Assembly: GCF_040947875.1 (NCBI RefSeq)
Contig: NZ_JBFRXN010000002.1
Location: forward strand, 1,116,001-1,180,000
Origin: Pseudomonas sp. MYb118
Lineage (GTDB): Bacteria; Pseudomonadota; Gammaproteobacteria; Pseudomonadales; Pseudomonadaceae
Length of the DNA: 64,000 nucleotides
Direction: 5' to 3'
Made by a program: the position numbers and the translations under genes. Shown piece after piece: positions 10,814 through 20,882 of this stretch. Within the stretch, counting starts at the first letter, position 1; every line of letters starts with the position of its first letter. Under the pieces are notes generated by a model, which was given only the letters and a program-made list of their open reading frames with translations, had not been told where the DNA came from and did not search any database.

Positions 10814-11242
10814 TCAGCCGAGCTCGACGATCTCGTAGTCGTGGGTAATCGCAACACCGGCAGCACCCAGCATGATCGACGCCGAGCAATATTTTTCGGC
10901 GGACAGCTCGATGGCGCGCTTGACCTGGGCTTCCTTCAGCCCGCGGCCCTTGACCACAAAGTGCATATGGATCTTGGTGAAGACCTTCGGGTCCTCGGTG
11001 GCACGCTCGGCGTCGAGGAAGGCTTCGCAGCTTTCAACCGCCTGGCGGGATTTCTTGAGGATGCTGACCACGTCGAAATTGCTGCAGCCGCCGACACCCA
11101 GCAGGAGCATTTCCATCGGCCGCACACCCAGGTTACGACCACCGGCATCCGGCGGACCGTCCATGACCACGACATGACCGCTGCCGGATTCGCCGAGGAA
11201 CATGGCTTCGCCAGCCCATTGAATGCGTGCCTTCATCGCCAA
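10814..11242 (-). CDS. OsmC-family peroxiredoxin-like protein (YhfA type)
   Basis: A 142-residue OsmC-fold protein. One cysteine lies in LLGVGGCSNFDVVSIL and a second in SRQAVESCEAFLD, the pair typical of OsmC/Ohr thiol peroxidases. The sequence resembles the YhfA branch, whose substrate is unsettled. It is divergent from vfr, with the intergenic region shared, an arrangement I recall in P. aeruginosa. Specific hydroperoxide activity is inferred from the family only. Confidence 0.88.
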   Translation of the reverse strand: MAMKARIQWAGEAMFLGESGSGHVVVMDGPPDAGGRNLGVRPMEMLLLGVGGCSNFDVVSILKKSRQAVESCEAFLDAERATEDPKVFTKIHMHFVVKGRGLKEAQVKRAIELSAEKYCSASIMLGAAGVAITHDYEIVELG

Positions 11243-11466
11243 GACTCCACTGTAAAAAAAAGGGTCGCCAGCTTAGCACAGGGCTCTGGATTGACAGCGC
11301 CCGCCTTCCTAGGACGAAACCTGCGGCTTTGTAGGTAAATGCTCGAAAATTGCAGGAAGTGTCTGGTAAGCTGACGCCAAATAGCTGGCGCATCGCCAGC
11401 TCGCAGCAACCTCAGCGACTCATAAAAAAACCAAAACACACCGTGCAGTCTTTTCGGGATTCAACC

Positions 11467-12111
11467 ATGGTTGCTATTGCCCCAACACCCAAGATCAAGA
11501 ACCTCGACAAGCTGCTGATGCATTGTCAGCGTCGGCGCTATGCGGCCAAGAGCAACATCATTTGTGCGGGCGACCGCTCGGAGACGCTGTCCTTCATCAT
11601 CAAGGGCTCGGTCACCATCCTGATCGAAGATGATGATGGTCGAGAGATGATCATCGCCTACCTGAACGCCGGGGACTTCTTTGGCGAGCTGGGCCTGTTC
11701 GAGCAGGCGGGCCAGGAACAGGAGCGCAGCGCCTGGGTCCGTGCCAAGGTCGAATGTGAAGTCGCAGAAATCAGCTACACGAAATTCCGCGAGTTATCCC
11801 ATCAGGATCCAGACATTCTTTACGCCCTGAGCGGACAAATCGCACAACGTTTGCGTAACACCACCCGCAAGGTCGGTGACCTGGCCTTCTTCGACGTCAC
11901 CGGGCGGGTAGCCCGCTGCCTGCTGGAACTGTGCAAGCAGCCAGACGCCATGACCCACCCCGATGGCATGCAGATCAAGGTGACGCGTCAGGAAATCGGG
12001 CGGATTGTCGGGTGCTCGCGGGAAATGGTCGGTCGCGTGCTCAAGGACCTGGAAGAACGCAACCTGGTGAACGTCAAAGGCAAGACCATGGTGGTGTTCG
12101 GTACGCGATAG
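11467..12111 (+). CDS. vfr: CRP-family cAMP-responsive regulator Vfr
   Basis: A 214-residue transcription factor with an N-terminal cyclic-nucleotide domain ([30 protein letters not shown]) and a C-terminal helix-turn-helix ([25 protein letters not shown]). It is nearly colinear with P. aeruginosa Vfr, which controls virulence, quorum sensing and type IV pili. In fluorescens-group species the regulon is less defined. ATG 11467 (MVAIAPTP) is chosen; 39 codons of open frame upstream are not conserved sequence. A TTGACA hexamer is present at 11291 without a clear -10. It ends 2 bp from the convergent lipoate-ligase gene, with no terminator between. Confidence 0.94.
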   Translation: MVAIAPTPKIKNLDKLLMHCQRRRYAAKSNIICAGDRSETLSFIIKGSVTILIEDDDGREMIIAYLNAGDFFGELGLFEQAGQEQERSAWVRAKVECEVAEISYTKFRELSHQDPDILYALSGQIAQRLRNTTRKVGDLAFFDVTGRVARCLLELCKQPDAMTHPDGMQIKVTRQEIGRIVGCSREMVGRVLKDLEERNLVNVKGKTMVVFGTR

Positions 12112-12113
12112 GC

Positions 12114-12815
12114 TCAGGCGCCGAACATCCGCGCCAGCATTTGCCGATAGAGTTCATCGAGACGTGCCAGCGCGTCTGGTGCCGCGAACTTTTCATGCAG
12201 GGCGATATGACTGTCGGCGCGGACCCGTTGCTCCAGACCGCACGCCTGGTTGAAGCGATTGACCGCTGCCACCATCGACTCACGCTCGTTGTCCAGCAGC
12301 ATGGCCCCATGGACCAGCCCTACCGGCCGCTGCCCGCCCTGACTCTGGCGCCAGCGCTGGGCGGTACCGACCATCTTGCGTCCATCGAGGTTGACGTTGA
12401 AGCGACCATCGCAGAACGCCCCGTCGATTTCCCCGAGTGACGATGTGCCGCCCAGTTCATCCAGTAATTCGCAGATCGGATCGCACAGGCGCCGGTAACC
12501 GGACTCGATACGATTGAGGTCCCCTTCGCTGCGCGGTGGCGCGTAGACCAGGGCGATATTGACGGTGGACGCCGATTGCGGAACCGGCTCACCACCGGTT
12601 TCGCGCAGCAGCACGGGCCAGCCGGCCGCGGCACTGACTTCACAGGCATGATCGAAATCGGGCAGGCGATTCAGGCGTCGCGGCATGACCAGGGCCCGGT
12701 CGCTGGGTTGCCAGAACAGCAGACCGAACTCGGCATCGCCGGCGCAGACCGAGGCGAGCAGGTCCTGTTCGGCTTGCAGACCGGCTTCGATGGTCAGGGA
12801 CAGGGCTCGCGACAT
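12114..12815 (-). CDS. Lipoate-protein ligase A family protein
   Basis: A 233-residue protein of the biotin/lipoate A/B protein ligase fold. Recognisable elements are WQPSDRALVMPRR, the RETGGEPVPQ loop corresponding to the RRxGGG motif, STVNIALVY, and the lysine-bearing GRKMVGTAQRWR, where the lysine should bind lipoyl-AMP phosphate. It is shorter than E. coli LplA (about 337 aa) and lacks the accessory domain, so it may be an octanoyl/lipoyl transferase or amidotransferase rather than a full ligase. It is tightly convergent with vfr. Confidence 0.75.
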   Translation of the reverse strand: MSRALSLTIEAGLQAEQDLLASVCAGDAEFGLLFWQPSDRALVMPRRLNRLPDFDHACEVSAAAGWPVLLRETGGEPVPQSASTVNIALVYAPPRSEGDLNRIESGYRRLCDPICELLDELGGTSSLGEIDGAFCDGRFNVNLDGRKMVGTAQRWRQSQGGQRPVGLVHGAMLLDNERESMVAAVNRFNQACGLEQRVRADSHIALHEKFAAPDALARLDELYRQMLARMFGA

Positions 12816-12860
12816 GGGTGGCTCCGGCAGGCTTCAGTTCTTTAAAGGATTTGAAGGCCT

Positions 12861-12935
12861 CATCGCGGGCGAGCCCGCTCCTACAGTAGTCCGGTGTACA
12901 CAGGTCCACTGTAGGAGCGGGCTTGCCCCGGGCGG
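12861..12935. repeat. REPIN (GCGGGC type)
   Basis: The left arm at 12861-12887 (CATCGCGGGCGAGCCCGCTCCTACAGT) and a partly diverged right arm at 12908-12935 face each other around a 20-base loop. The stem is GCGGGC/GCCCGC. It lies between trpC and the lipoate-ligase gene. Confidence 0.82.
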
Positions 12936-12971
12936 CGTTCCGACGATGGGGTCGACTCGATCTTGATCTGA

Positions 12972-13808
12972 TCAGTCGAGTGTAGAACCACTCACCGGAA
13001 CACCTCGCTCCGGGAAGAACAGGCGCTGTAATTCATTGCCCGGCTGCTCGGCGCGCATGAATGCTTCGCCCACCAGGAATGTATATACGTCGCTGATTTC
13101 CATCAGTTCCACGTCGGCCCGGTTGAGGATGCCGCTTTCAGTGATCACCAGGCGGTCGCGCGGGATGCGAGGCAGCAGGTCCAGCGTGGTTTCCAGGCTG
13201 ACCTCGAAGGTGTGCAGGTTACGGTTGTTGACGCCCACCAGCGGCGTGTCGAGGGTTTTCAGGGCCCGCTCCAGCTCGTCGCCATCGTGGACTTCCACCA
13301 GCACATCGAGACCGACATCCTTGGCTACCGACGCCAGCTCGGCCATTTTCACGTCATCCAGGGCGGAGACGATCAGCAGCACGCAGTCGGCGCCCAGTGC
13401 CCGGGCTTCGACGATCTGGTACGGATCAATCATGAAGTCCTTGCGGATCACCGGCAGCTTGCACGCCGCACGGGCTTGCTGCAGGTAGGCGTCGGCGCCC
13501 TGGAAGTAATCGACGTCGGTCAGTACCGACAGGCAGGTCGCCCCGCCCTTCTCGTAGCTCTGGGCGATTTCGTCAGGCACGAAGTGCTCGCGAATCACAC
13601 CTTTGCTGGGCGAGGCCTTCTTGATTTCGGCGATCACCGCCGGCTGCTTGGATTTAGCCTGGACGATCAGCGCCTGGGCAAAACCGCGAGGTGCGTCGGC
13701 CGCCCTGGCCAGACGCTCCAGCTCAGCGAGGCTGACGCGGGCGCTGCGCTCGGCCACTTCCTCGACTTTGCGCGCCAGAATTTTTTCCAGAACCGTGGGT
13801 ACACTCAT
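12972..13808 (-). CDS. trpC: Indole-3-glycerol phosphate synthase
   Basis: A 278-residue TIM-barrel enzyme of tryptophan synthesis that closes CdRP to indole-3-glycerol phosphate. The family motifs are all present: [49 protein letters not shown] and VITESGI. It is monofunctional (no PRAI domain), as usual in Pseudomonas. The start overlaps the trpD stop by 4 bp (ATGA), giving translational coupling. Last gene of trpGDC. Confidence 0.97.
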   Translation of the reverse strand: MSVPTVLEKILARKVEEVAERSARVSLAELERLARAADAPRGFAQALIVQAKSKQPAVIAEIKKASPSKGVIREHFVPDEIAQSYEKGGATCLSVLTDVDYFQGADAYLQQARAACKLPVIRKDFMIDPYQIVEARALGADCVLLIVSALDDVKMAELASVAKDVGLDVLVEVHDGDELERALKTLDTPLVGVNNRNLHTFEVSLETTLDLLPRIPRDRLVITESGILNRADVELMEISDVYTFLVGEAFMRAEQPGNELQRLFFPERGVPVSGSTLD

Positions 13809-14854
13809 CCCTCATTCTCCACTTTGAATACCGCCGTAAACGCACCCAACTCCTCCAGTTTTTCCCGAGCGAGACCGGTGTGCAGCGCGTCATGCGCCAG
13901 GGCAACGCCCTCTTTGAGGCTGCTGGCGTGATCGGCGGCGTACAACGCGGCACCCGCATTGAGCATGATCATTTCGGCAGCTTTCTGACCATTTTCCGTT
14001 TTGCGCTTGCCCAGGGCATCGCGAATCAACTCAAGGGAAGCGGCCGGGCTTTCCACTGCCAGGCCATGCAGGCTCTGGCTTTTCATGCCCAGGTCTTCAG
14101 GTTCCACCCAATACTCGGTGATCTGACCGTTTTTCAGCTCGGCCACGAAGGTCGGCGCAGCCAGACTGAACTCGTCCAGGCCGTCCTTGGAGTGCACCAC
14201 CAGCACATGCTTGCTGCCCAGGCGTTGCAACACTTCGGCCAACGGCCGGCACAGGGCCTGGGTGAACACGCCCACCACCTGATGCTTCACACCGGCCGGA
14301 TTCGTAAGCGGGCCGAGCATGTTGAACAGGGTGCGCAGCCCCAGCTCCTTGCGCGGCCCCGCCGCGTGCTTCATGGCGCTGTGGTGGGTCTGGGCGAACA
14401 TGAAGCCGATGCCGACGTTATCAATGCAACGCGCCACCTGGACCGGCGTCAGGTTCAGGTAGATACCCGCCGCTTCCAGCAGGTCGGCACTGCCGCTCTT
14501 GCCCGAAACCGCGCGGTTGCCGTGCTTGGCCACGGTGCAGCCAGCGGCCGAAACCACAAAGGCCGACGCCGTCGACACGTTGAAAATATTGGCACCGTCA
14601 CCGCCGGTACCCACCACATCGACCACGCCGTCGAGGGTGTTGAGCTCGACCTTGTCCGCCAGCTCGCGCATGACCGACACGGCGCCGACGATTTCGTCGA
14701 TGCTTTCGCTCTTCATGCGCATGGCCATCATGAACGCGCCGATCTGCGCGTCCGTGCATTGTCCGGTCATGATCTCGCGCATCACATCGCGCATTTCTTC
14801 GGTGCTGAGGTCGAGGTGATCGACGATACGGCTCAGGGCAGTCTTGATGTTCAT
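13805..14854 (-). CDS. trpD: Anthranilate phosphoribosyltransferase
   Basis: A 349-residue enzyme that transfers phosphoribose from PRPP to anthranilate. PRPP- and magnesium-binding elements are visible: [34 protein letters not shown] and the acidic DGLDEFSL region. It is separated from trpG by 9 bp and overlaps trpC by 4 bp, so trpG-trpD-trpC is one translationally linked operon. Confidence 0.97.
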   Translation of the reverse strand: MNIKTALSRIVDHLDLSTEEMRDVMREIMTGQCTDAQIGAFMMAMRMKSESIDEIVGAVSVMRELADKVELNTLDGVVDVVGTGGDGANIFNVSTASAFVVSAAGCTVAKHGNRAVSGKSGSADLLEAAGIYLNLTPVQVARCIDNVGIGFMFAQTHHSAMKHAAGPRKELGLRTLFNMLGPLTNPAGVKHQVVGVFTQALCRPLAEVLQRLGSKHVLVVHSKDGLDEFSLAAPTFVAELKNGQITEYWVEPEDLGMKSQSLHGLAVESPAASLELIRDALGKRKTENGQKAAEMIMLNAGAALYAADHASSLKEGVALAHDALHTGLAREKLEELGAFTAVFKVENEG

Positions 14855-14863
14855 GGAAAGTCC

Positions 14864-15457
14864 TTAGCGCGTGCCGCCGGTTTGTTTAAGGAAGTTGGCA
14901 AACAGTTCGTGGCCCTGCTCCGTGAGGATAGACTCGGGGTGGAACTGCACGCCTTCAATATTCAGGGTCTTGTGTCGCAGGCCCATGATCTCGTCAACCG
15001 AACCGTCTTCGAGCTGAGTCCATGCGGTCAGCTCCAGGCAGTCGGCCAGAGTTTCGCGCTTGACGATCAAGGAGTGGTAGCGAGTAACTGTCAGGGGATG
15101 ATTCAGACCTTCGAACACACCCTTGTCTTCATGGAACACCGGGCTGGTTTTGCCATGCATCACCTGACGGGCGCGCACCACATCGCCGCCGAACGCCTGG
15201 CCGATGGACTGGTGACCCAGGCAGACGCCAAGAATCGGCAGTTTGCCGCCAAAATGCTTGATCACGTCGATAGATACGCCGGCTTCGGTCGGCGTGCAAG
15301 GGCCAGGCGAAACCACGATCCGCTCGGGATTCAGGGCTTCGATTTCGGCGATGGTGAGCTCATCGTTGCGCACCACCTTGACCTCGGCACCCAGCTCGCC
15401 CAGGTATTGCACAACGTTGTAAGTAAAAGAGTCGTAGTTGTCGATCATCAGCAACAT
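14864..15457 (-). CDS. trpG: Anthranilate synthase component II (glutamine amidotransferase)
   Basis: A 197-residue class I glutamine amidotransferase that feeds ammonia to TrpE. The nucleophile is C79 in [16 protein letters not shown], and the His/Glu partners are in the C-terminal VQFHPESIL. Start [11 protein letters not shown] at 15457 is the family start; the frame extends 8 codons further up without conservation. It may serve both TrpE and the folate PabB enzyme, as in some pseudomonads (inference). It lies 104 bp downstream of trpE. Confidence 0.96.
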   Translation of the reverse strand: MLLMIDNYDSFTYNVVQYLGELGAEVKVVRNDELTIAEIEALNPERIVVSPGPCTPTEAGVSIDVIKHFGGKLPILGVCLGHQSIGQAFGGDVVRARQVMHGKTSPVFHEDKGVFEGLNHPLTVTRYHSLIVKRETLADCLELTAWTQLEDGSVDEIMGLRHKTLNIEGVQFHPESILTEQGHELFANFLKQTGGTR

Positions 15458-15561
15458 GGCTTGAGAACCTCTTGAATTCACTGACTATAAAAGCAGACCT
15501 GGAATGAATCAGCCGCAGCGTCCAGCGCCCTGCCAGGCAGAGCGGGGGCGGCGTTCATCGG

Positions 15562-17043
15562 TCAGCTTTGCGGCGTTTGTTCAGCCAGGGCGACGGCACG
15601 GAACATCGCACGGCGCTTGTTCAGGGTTTCTTCCCATTCAAGCGCCGGCACCGAGTCGGCCACGATGCCGCCCCCGGCTTGCACATGCAGTTCGCCGTTC
15701 TTGATCACCGCGGTGCGAATGGCAATCGCGGTGTCCATGTTGCCGTTCCAGGCGAAGTAACCCACTGCACCGCCGTAGACGCCGCGCTTGACCGGCTCCA
15801 GCTCGTCGATGATTTCCATCGCGCGAATCTTCGGCGCACCGGACAAGGTGCCCGCCGGCAGGATCGCCCGCAGTGCGTCCATCGCCGTCAGGCCGGCCTT
15901 CAACTGGCCGGTGACGTTGGAAACGATGTGCATCACGTTGGAGTAACGCTCGATGACCATTTTTTCGGTGAGTTTCACCGAGCCGATTTCCGACACGCGA
16001 CCGGTGTCATTGCGGCCCAGGTCGATCAGCATCAGGTGCTCGGCGATTTCCTTGTCGTCGGACAGCAGGTCCTTTTCCAGGGCCAGGTCCGCTTCTTCGC
16101 TGGCCCCGCGTGGGCGGGTGCCGGCAATCGGGCGCACGGTGATCAGGTTGTCTTCGACCCGCACCAGCACTTCCGGCGAACTGCCGACAACGTGGAAATC
16201 GCCGAAGTTGAAGAAGTACATGTAAGGCGTCGGGTTGAAGCAGCGCAGCGCGCGATAGAGGTCGATGGGCGCAGCCTTGAAGTCGATCGACATGCGCTGG
16301 GACGGCACGACCTGCATGCAGTCACCGGCCAGGATGTACTCCTTGATGGTGTCGACGGCTTTTTCGTAATCATGCTGGGTAAAGCTGGAGCGGAACACCG
16401 GATCAGCCGCTTGCTGCTGGCTGAAGTCCAGGCCGCGACGCGGCGTGATCGGCTGGCGCAGTTTTTCCAGCAGTGCTTCGAGGCGCACGCGGCCCTGTTC
16501 GAAGGCGTCTTCCTGCGCTGGGTCAGCCAGGACGATCGCGTGCATCTTGCCGGCGAGGTTGTCGAACACCACCACGGCATCGGAAACCATCAGCAGGATG
16601 TCCGGCACGCCCAGCGGATCGGGGTTCGGGCATTTGCCCAGGCGTTTTTCCACGTAACGCACGCAGTCGTAGCCGAAGTAGCCCACCAGGCCACCGTTGA
16701 AACGCGGCAGACCGGCAATGGTCGGTACGTTGTAGCGCGCCTTGAAGGTTTCGACGAAGGCCAGCGGGTCTTCCACGTCGTGGCTTTCGATCTCGACGCC
16801 GTCATGGGTCACGCTGACGTGATGGTCATGCACCCGCAGCACGGTGCGGCACGGCAGGCCGATGATCGAGTAACGGCCCCACTTTTCGCCGCCCTGCACC
16901 GATTCGAGCAGGTAGGAGTTGGGTTCGTCGGCCAGTTTCAGGTAGATCGACAGCGGTGTGTCGAAGTCGGCCAGGGTTTCGCAGGCAAGCGGAATGCGGT
17001 TGTAGCCAGCAGCGGCCAAGCGCAGGAATTCTTCGCGGATCAT
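15562..17043 (-). CDS. trpE: Anthranilate synthase component I
   Basis: A 493-residue chorismate-utilising enzyme that makes anthranilate. The N-terminal part carries the feedback tryptophan site in [14 protein letters not shown] (the conserved LLES element). The C-terminal catalytic part shows [37 protein letters not shown] and AGGGIVADS. It lies 72 bp after gph on the same strand, so rpe-gph-trpE may be cotranscribed. No short leader peptide with Trp codons is visible in that gap. Confidence 0.97.
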   Translation of the reverse strand: MIREEFLRLAAAGYNRIPLACETLADFDTPLSIYLKLADEPNSYLLESVQGGEKWGRYSIIGLPCRTVLRVHDHHVSVTHDGVEIESHDVEDPLAFVETFKARYNVPTIAGLPRFNGGLVGYFGYDCVRYVEKRLGKCPNPDPLGVPDILLMVSDAVVVFDNLAGKMHAIVLADPAQEDAFEQGRVRLEALLEKLRQPITPRRGLDFSQQQAADPVFRSSFTQHDYEKAVDTIKEYILAGDCMQVVPSQRMSIDFKAAPIDLYRALRCFNPTPYMYFFNFGDFHVVGSSPEVLVRVEDNLITVRPIAGTRPRGASEEADLALEKDLLSDDKEIAEHLMLIDLGRNDTGRVSEIGSVKLTEKMVIERYSNVMHIVSNVTGQLKAGLTAMDALRAILPAGTLSGAPKIRAMEIIDELEPVKRGVYGGAVGYFAWNGNMDTAIAIRTAVIKNGELHVQAGGGIVADSVPALEWEETLNKRRAMFRAVALAEQTPQS

Positions 17044-17115
17044 GGTGTAGCCTCGTGGCTTGAGGTGCGAACAGTCAGGTATGCAAACGCGCCGGATAGA
17101 CCGGCCAGGTAAAAG

Positions 17116-17934
17116 TCAGGCGCGCCAACGCCAACGGGCCAGAGCCTTGATAACTTTCATCCAGAGTTTGCGAGTGACCACCACGATGGCGTTTCCAGAA
17201 GGGGATTGAACAGCGTCGCCCAACGTTATCTCAGCGGCCGGATCCAGGCAACCGGGAATTAGCATGCGCAGATCGTCAATGACCAGCGCCGGCGACTCTT
17301 CGGCAATCGGACGACCATGGTTGTAGCCATAGCTCAAGGCCACGCATTTGACCCCGGCTGCCTTGGCGGCCAGTACATCGCTGCGCGAATCGCCGACAAA
17401 CAGCGATTGCGACGCCGGGACGTTGGCCATTTTCATCACGAAAAACAGCGCGGCCGGGTCAGGCTTCTTCTGCGGCAGGGTATCGCCGCCGATGATCCAC
17501 TTGAAATAACGGCCGATTTTCATCTGATCCAGCAGCGGCGCGACGAAACGCTCCGGCTTGTTGGTGATCAGGGCCATTTCCACGCCTTGTTTGTTCAGCC
17601 ACTTGAGGGTGTCACGTACGCCGGGGTAGACCACCGTCAGCTCGTGGCCGTCCTCATAAAAGCCGTTGAACAACTCCAGGGCGTGCTCGGCTTCGGCCTC
17701 ATCGACACCCTCGGCGTCGATGTGGTTGGCCAACGCCCGGCGCACCAGCACTGGTGCGCCGTTGCCGACCCACTGGCGCACCGAGTCGATGCCCGCAGGT
17801 GGGCGCCCGAGTTTGAGCAGCATGTTATCCACTGCCGCCGCAAGGTCTGGGACGGAGTCGATCAGCGTGCCATCCAGATCGAACATCACCAGACGCGGCA
17901 GGCGCCCCGGAAACAGTTGCTCAAAACCACTCAT
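17116..17934 (-). CDS. gph: Phosphoglycolate phosphatase
   Basis: A 272-residue HAD-superfamily hydrolase that dephosphorylates 2-phosphoglycolate. Motif I is [10 protein letters not shown] with the nucleophile Asp, motif [11 protein letters not shown], motif III the lysine in KKPDP, and motif [18 protein letters not shown] basic C-terminal extension ([19 protein letters not shown]) goes beyond the usual end at about 225 residues and may be membrane-interacting. It overlaps the rpe stop by 4 bp. Pseudomonas also uses a related HAD, MupP, in MurNAc recycling; the rpe-trpE context favours Gph here. Confidence 0.9.
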   Translation of the reverse strand: MSGFEQLFPGRLPRLVMFDLDGTLIDSVPDLAAAVDNMLLKLGRPPAGIDSVRQWVGNGAPVLVRRALANHIDAEGVDEAEAEHALELFNGFYEDGHELTVVYPGVRDTLKWLNKQGVEMALITNKPERFVAPLLDQMKIGRYFKWIIGGDTLPQKKPDPAALFFVMKMANVPASQSLFVGDSRSDVLAAKAAGVKCVALSYGYNHGRPIAEESPALVIDDLRMLIPGCLDPAAEITLGDAVQSPSGNAIVVVTRKLWMKVIKALARWRWRA

Positions 17935-18605
17935 GGGCGAGCCAGCGCCAGTTCGGCGCGCATCTTCTCGATCACTTCCTGGTAGTTCGGCGCGTTGAAG
18001 ATCGCCGAGCCAGCCACAAAGGTGTCGGCGCCAGCGGCGGCGATTTCGCGGATGTTGTTCACATTCACGCCACCGTCGATTTCCAGGCGGATATCGCGGC
18101 CCGAGGCGTCGATCAAGGCACTGGCTTCGCGCAGCTTGTCGAGGGTGCCGGGGATGAACTTCTGCCCGCCAAAGCCTGGGTTGACGCTCATCAGCAGGAT
18201 CATGTCGACCTTGTCCATCACGTACTTGAGCACGTCCAGCGGGGTCGCCGGGTTGAACACCAGGCCCGATTTGCAGCCGCCCTCGCGGATCAGTTGCAGG
18301 GAGCGGTCGATGTGCTGGGTGGCTTCCGGGTGGAAGGTGATGTAGGTCGCGCCGGCTTCGATGAAGTCACCGACGATACGGTCTACCGGGCTGACCATCA
18401 GGTGCGCGTCGATTGGCGCGGTCACGCCGTACTTGCGCAGTGCGGCGCAGACCATCGGGCCGATGGTCAGGTTGGGCACGTAGTGGTTGTCCATGACATC
18501 GAAGTGCACGAAGTCGGCGCCAGCGGCCAGAACGTTGTCCACTTCCTCGCCCAGGCGGGCGAAGTCGGCGGAGAGAATCGACGGAGCAATTACGAAGGGC
18601 TGCAT
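17931..18605 (-). CDS. rpe: Ribulose-phosphate 3-epimerase
   Basis: A 224-residue TIM-barrel metal enzyme of the pentose phosphate pathway. Conserved segments are [42 protein letters not shown] and [11 protein letters not shown], which hold the metal-binding His and Asp residues. ATG 18605 (MQPFVIAPS) is the family start, not the longer frame 22 codons upstream. First gene of rpe-gph-trpE. Confidence 0.96.
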   Translation of the reverse strand: MQPFVIAPSILSADFARLGEEVDNVLAAGADFVHFDVMDNHYVPNLTIGPMVCAALRKYGVTAPIDAHLMVSPVDRIVGDFIEAGATYITFHPEATQHIDRSLQLIREGGCKSGLVFNPATPLDVLKYVMDKVDMILLMSVNPGFGGQKFIPGTLDKLREASALIDASGRDIRLEIDGGVNVNNIREIAAAGADTFVAGSAIFNAPNYQEVIEKMRAELALARP

Positions 18606-18685
18606 GACGCACCTTTTCTGAGCTAAATCACGATGGCGCGCATTGTATACCTCATGCTTTGGCGCGCGCACCGTGAGCGCGATGA

Positions 18686-19834
18686 TCAGTAGGCCGAACG
18701 ATAGATCTTCTCGATATCAATCGCGCTCAACTTGCGCGGATTGTTGCGCATCAAGCGCTCGATTCCCGCGGCTTCCACGGCCATGGCGGGTATGGCGTCC
18801 TCCGGAACCCCGAAACTGCGCAAGCCGGCTGGAATTTCCACCGCCGCGCACAGTTCGGTCATGGCCTCGACGGCTTTATCGGCCGCCTCATTGGCACTCC
18901 GGTGCGCGGTTTTCACCCCCATGGCCTCGGCAATATCCTGCATGCGCTCGACGCAGGCCATCTTGTTCCAGGTCATGACATACGGCAGTAACAGGGCATT
19001 ACTGACGCCATGGGCGATGTTGAAGCGCCCGCCCAGCGGGTACGCCAAGGCATGCACCGCGCCGACCCCGGCGTTACCGAAAGCCATGCCGGCCATCAGG
19101 CTGGCGGTGGCCATGTCTTCGCGCGCCTGCAGGTTGGCCGGGTTGGCATAGGCCTTGGGCAACGCCCTGGCGATCAGCTTGATGGCGCCGATGGCCAGGG
19201 CGTCGGTGATCGCCGAGGCGTTGATCGACAGGTAGGCTTCGATGGCGTGCACCAGTGCATCGACCCCACTGGCCGCGGTGACACTGCGTGGGCAGGTCAG
19301 GGTCATCTGCGGGCTGACCAGCGCCACATCCGGCAGCAGGTAGTCGCTGACGATGCCCTTCTTGAGCTGGGCGGCCTTGTCGGAGAGGATCGCCACGTTG
19401 GTCACCTCCGAGCCGGTGCCGGCGGTGGTGGGAATGGCGATCAGCGGCGGGCCCTTGCGCGGCACCTGATCGACGCCGAACAGGTCTTCCAGCGCACCGT
19501 GATAACCGGCGTAGGCCGCGACACATTTGGCGATGTCGATAGCACTGCCGCCACCCAGGCCGATCAAGCCGTCATGCCCGCCTTCGCGGTAGACGCGCAT
19601 GCAATCTTCGACTATGGCGATTTCCGGGTCGGGCAGCACACGGTCGAAAATCTCGTAGCCGCGATCCCCCAGCTGCGCCAGCGCCAGCTCGACCGTGCCG
19701 GACTTGACCAGTGCCGCGTCGGTAACGATCAGCGGGTTGTCGATGTCCAGTCGGCTGAGTTCGGCGGACAGCTGCTCGATGGCAGCGGCACCAGTGATCA
19801 GCTTGTGAGCGATTTTGAACGAGGAAAGACTCAT
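18686..19834 (-). CDS. Iron-containing (group III) alcohol dehydrogenase
   Basis: A 382-residue NAD(P)-linked dehydrogenase of the Fe-ADH fold. The cofactor loop is [12 protein letters not shown]. Metal ligands are visible as the Asp and His of [12 protein letters not shown], the His of [13 protein letters not shown] and the His of [12 protein letters not shown]. The family includes 4-hydroxybutyrate dehydrogenases, lactaldehyde reductases and ethanol dehydrogenases. The specific substrate is unknown, but its position immediately downstream of a GABA/5-aminovalerate-type transporter suggests a C4-C5 hydroxy acid or aldehyde. ATG 19834 is chosen ([13 protein letters not shown]); the frame runs 23 codons further up. 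A REPIN separates it from the transporter. Confidence 0.85.
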   Translation of the reverse strand: MSLSSFKIAHKLITGAAAIEQLSAELSRLDIDNPLIVTDAALVKSGTVELALAQLGDRGYEIFDRVLPDPEIAIVEDCMRVYREGGHDGLIGLGGGSAIDIAKCVAAYAGYHGALEDLFGVDQVPRKGPPLIAIPTTAGTGSEVTNVAILSDKAAQLKKGIVSDYLLPDVALVSPQMTLTCPRSVTAASGVDALVHAIEAYLSINASAITDALAIGAIKLIARALPKAYANPANLQAREDMATASLMAGMAFGNAGVGAVHALAYPLGGRFNIAHGVSNALLLPYVMTWNKMACVERMQDIAEAMGVKTAHRSANEAADKAVEAMTELCAAVEIPAGLRSFGVPEDAIPAMAVEAAGIERLMRNNPRKLSAIDIEKIYRSAY

Positions 19835-19944
19835 CGTGCGCAGCCTCTTATAGATAGGGGAGCTGGGCACAATAGTAGCTGGGGAATTGGGGTTGTCTGC
19901 CATTCAGGTTGTGAATGGCCAGGGGCTTCAATGAGGCAAAGAAT

Positions 19945-20037
19945 CCTGTAGGAGCGAGCTTGCTCGCGATATCGGTGTGTCAGTCCACACATTGGGAACT
20001 GACACGACGCCATCGCGAGCAAGCTCGCTCCTACAGG
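19945..20037. repeat. REPIN (GCGAGC type)
   Basis: Facing arms CCTGTAGGAGCGAGCTTGCT... (from 19945) and ...AGCAAGCTCGCTCCTACAGG (to 20037) form an almost perfect stem. It lies between the last transporter permease gene and the Fe-ADH gene on the minus strand. Confidence 0.88.
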
Positions 20038-20045
20038 GGGCCGCG

Positions 20046-20870
20046 TTAAACCTGCGCAGTACGCAGTTTTTCGCTACGCCCGCGCAACCACTCCAGGGTC
20101 AGCAGCAGGATCACCGAGAAGGCGATCAGCAGTGTCGCCGCGGCGGCGATGGTCGGGCTGAGGTTTTCGCGGATGCCGCTGAACATCTGCCGAGGCAGGG
20201 TCGCTTGCTCGGGGCCGGCGAGGAACAGCGTCACCACCACTTCGTCGAACGAGGTGGCGAAGGCGAACAGCGCCCCGGAAATCACCCCTGGTGCAATCAA
20301 CGGCAAGGTCACCCGACGGAACGTCGTCAGCGGCGAAGCGCCGAGGCTGGCCGCCGCGCGCACCAGGTTGTGGTTGAAACCCTGCAGGGTCGCCGACACG
20401 GTAATGATCACGAACGGCACACCCAGCACCGCGTGGACCACGATCAACGAGAAGAAGCTGTTGCCCAGGCCCAGTGGCGCGAAGAACAGGTAACTGGCCA
20501 CGCCGATGATCACCACCGGCACCACCATCGGCGAAATCACCAGCGCCATCACCAGGGATTTGCCCGGGAAGTCGCCACGGGTCAGGCCAATCGCTGCCAG
20601 GGTGCCGAACACCATGGCCAGCACCGTAGCCGCCGGGGCGACGATGATGCTGTTCTTCAAGGCGCGCATCCACTCCGCCGAGGCGAAGAAGTCGTGATAC
20701 CACTGCAACGAGAAACCTTGCAGCGGGTACACCAGGAAGCTGCCGGAGTTGAACGACAACGGGATGATCACCAGTACCGGCAACACCAGGAACAACAGGA
20801 TCAGGCCGCAGAGAATCCGCAAGCTGTAGAACCACACCCGCTCGACGGGGGACATATAAGGACTCAGCAT
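20046..20870 (-). CDS. agtD: ABC transporter permease, PotC type (probable AgtD)
   Basis: A 274-residue inner-membrane permease of the polyamine/opine/aminovalerate-type importers. About six hydrophobic helices flank the cytoplasmic EAA loop (RAAASLGASPLTTFRRVTLPLIAPG). It lies 12 bp after the other permease gene and is the last transporter gene of the operon. The symbol rests on position and operon layout compared with the P. aeruginosa agtABCD operon for GABA and 5-aminovalerate uptake, recalled from the literature rather than compared here. Confidence 0.8.
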   Translation of the reverse strand: MLSPYMSPVERVWFYSLRILCGLILLFLVLPVLVIIPLSFNSGSFLVYPLQGFSLQWYHDFFASAEWMRALKNSIIVAPAATVLAMVFGTLAAIGLTRGDFPGKSLVMALVISPMVVPVVIIGVASYLFFAPLGLGNSFFSLIVVHAVLGVPFVIITVSATLQGFNHNLVRAAASLGASPLTTFRRVTLPLIAPGVISGALFAFATSFDEVVVTLFLAGPEQATLPRQMFSGIRENLSPTIAAAATLLIAFSVILLLTLEWLRGRSEKLRTAQV

Positions 20871-20882
20871 TTCATTCTCCCC

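Noticed and set aside
13880..15475. A 531-codon open frame on the plus strand opposite trpD-trpG
   Set aside because: It is antisense to two complete tryptophan genes with all motifs, and its translation is rich in His, Gln, Arg and Val in the way expected of GC-rich shadow frames.
17044..17115. A tryptophan leader peptide and attenuator before trpE
   Set aside because: The 72-bp gap between gph and trpE has no short frame with adjacent Trp codons and no terminator-like hairpin with a T tract.
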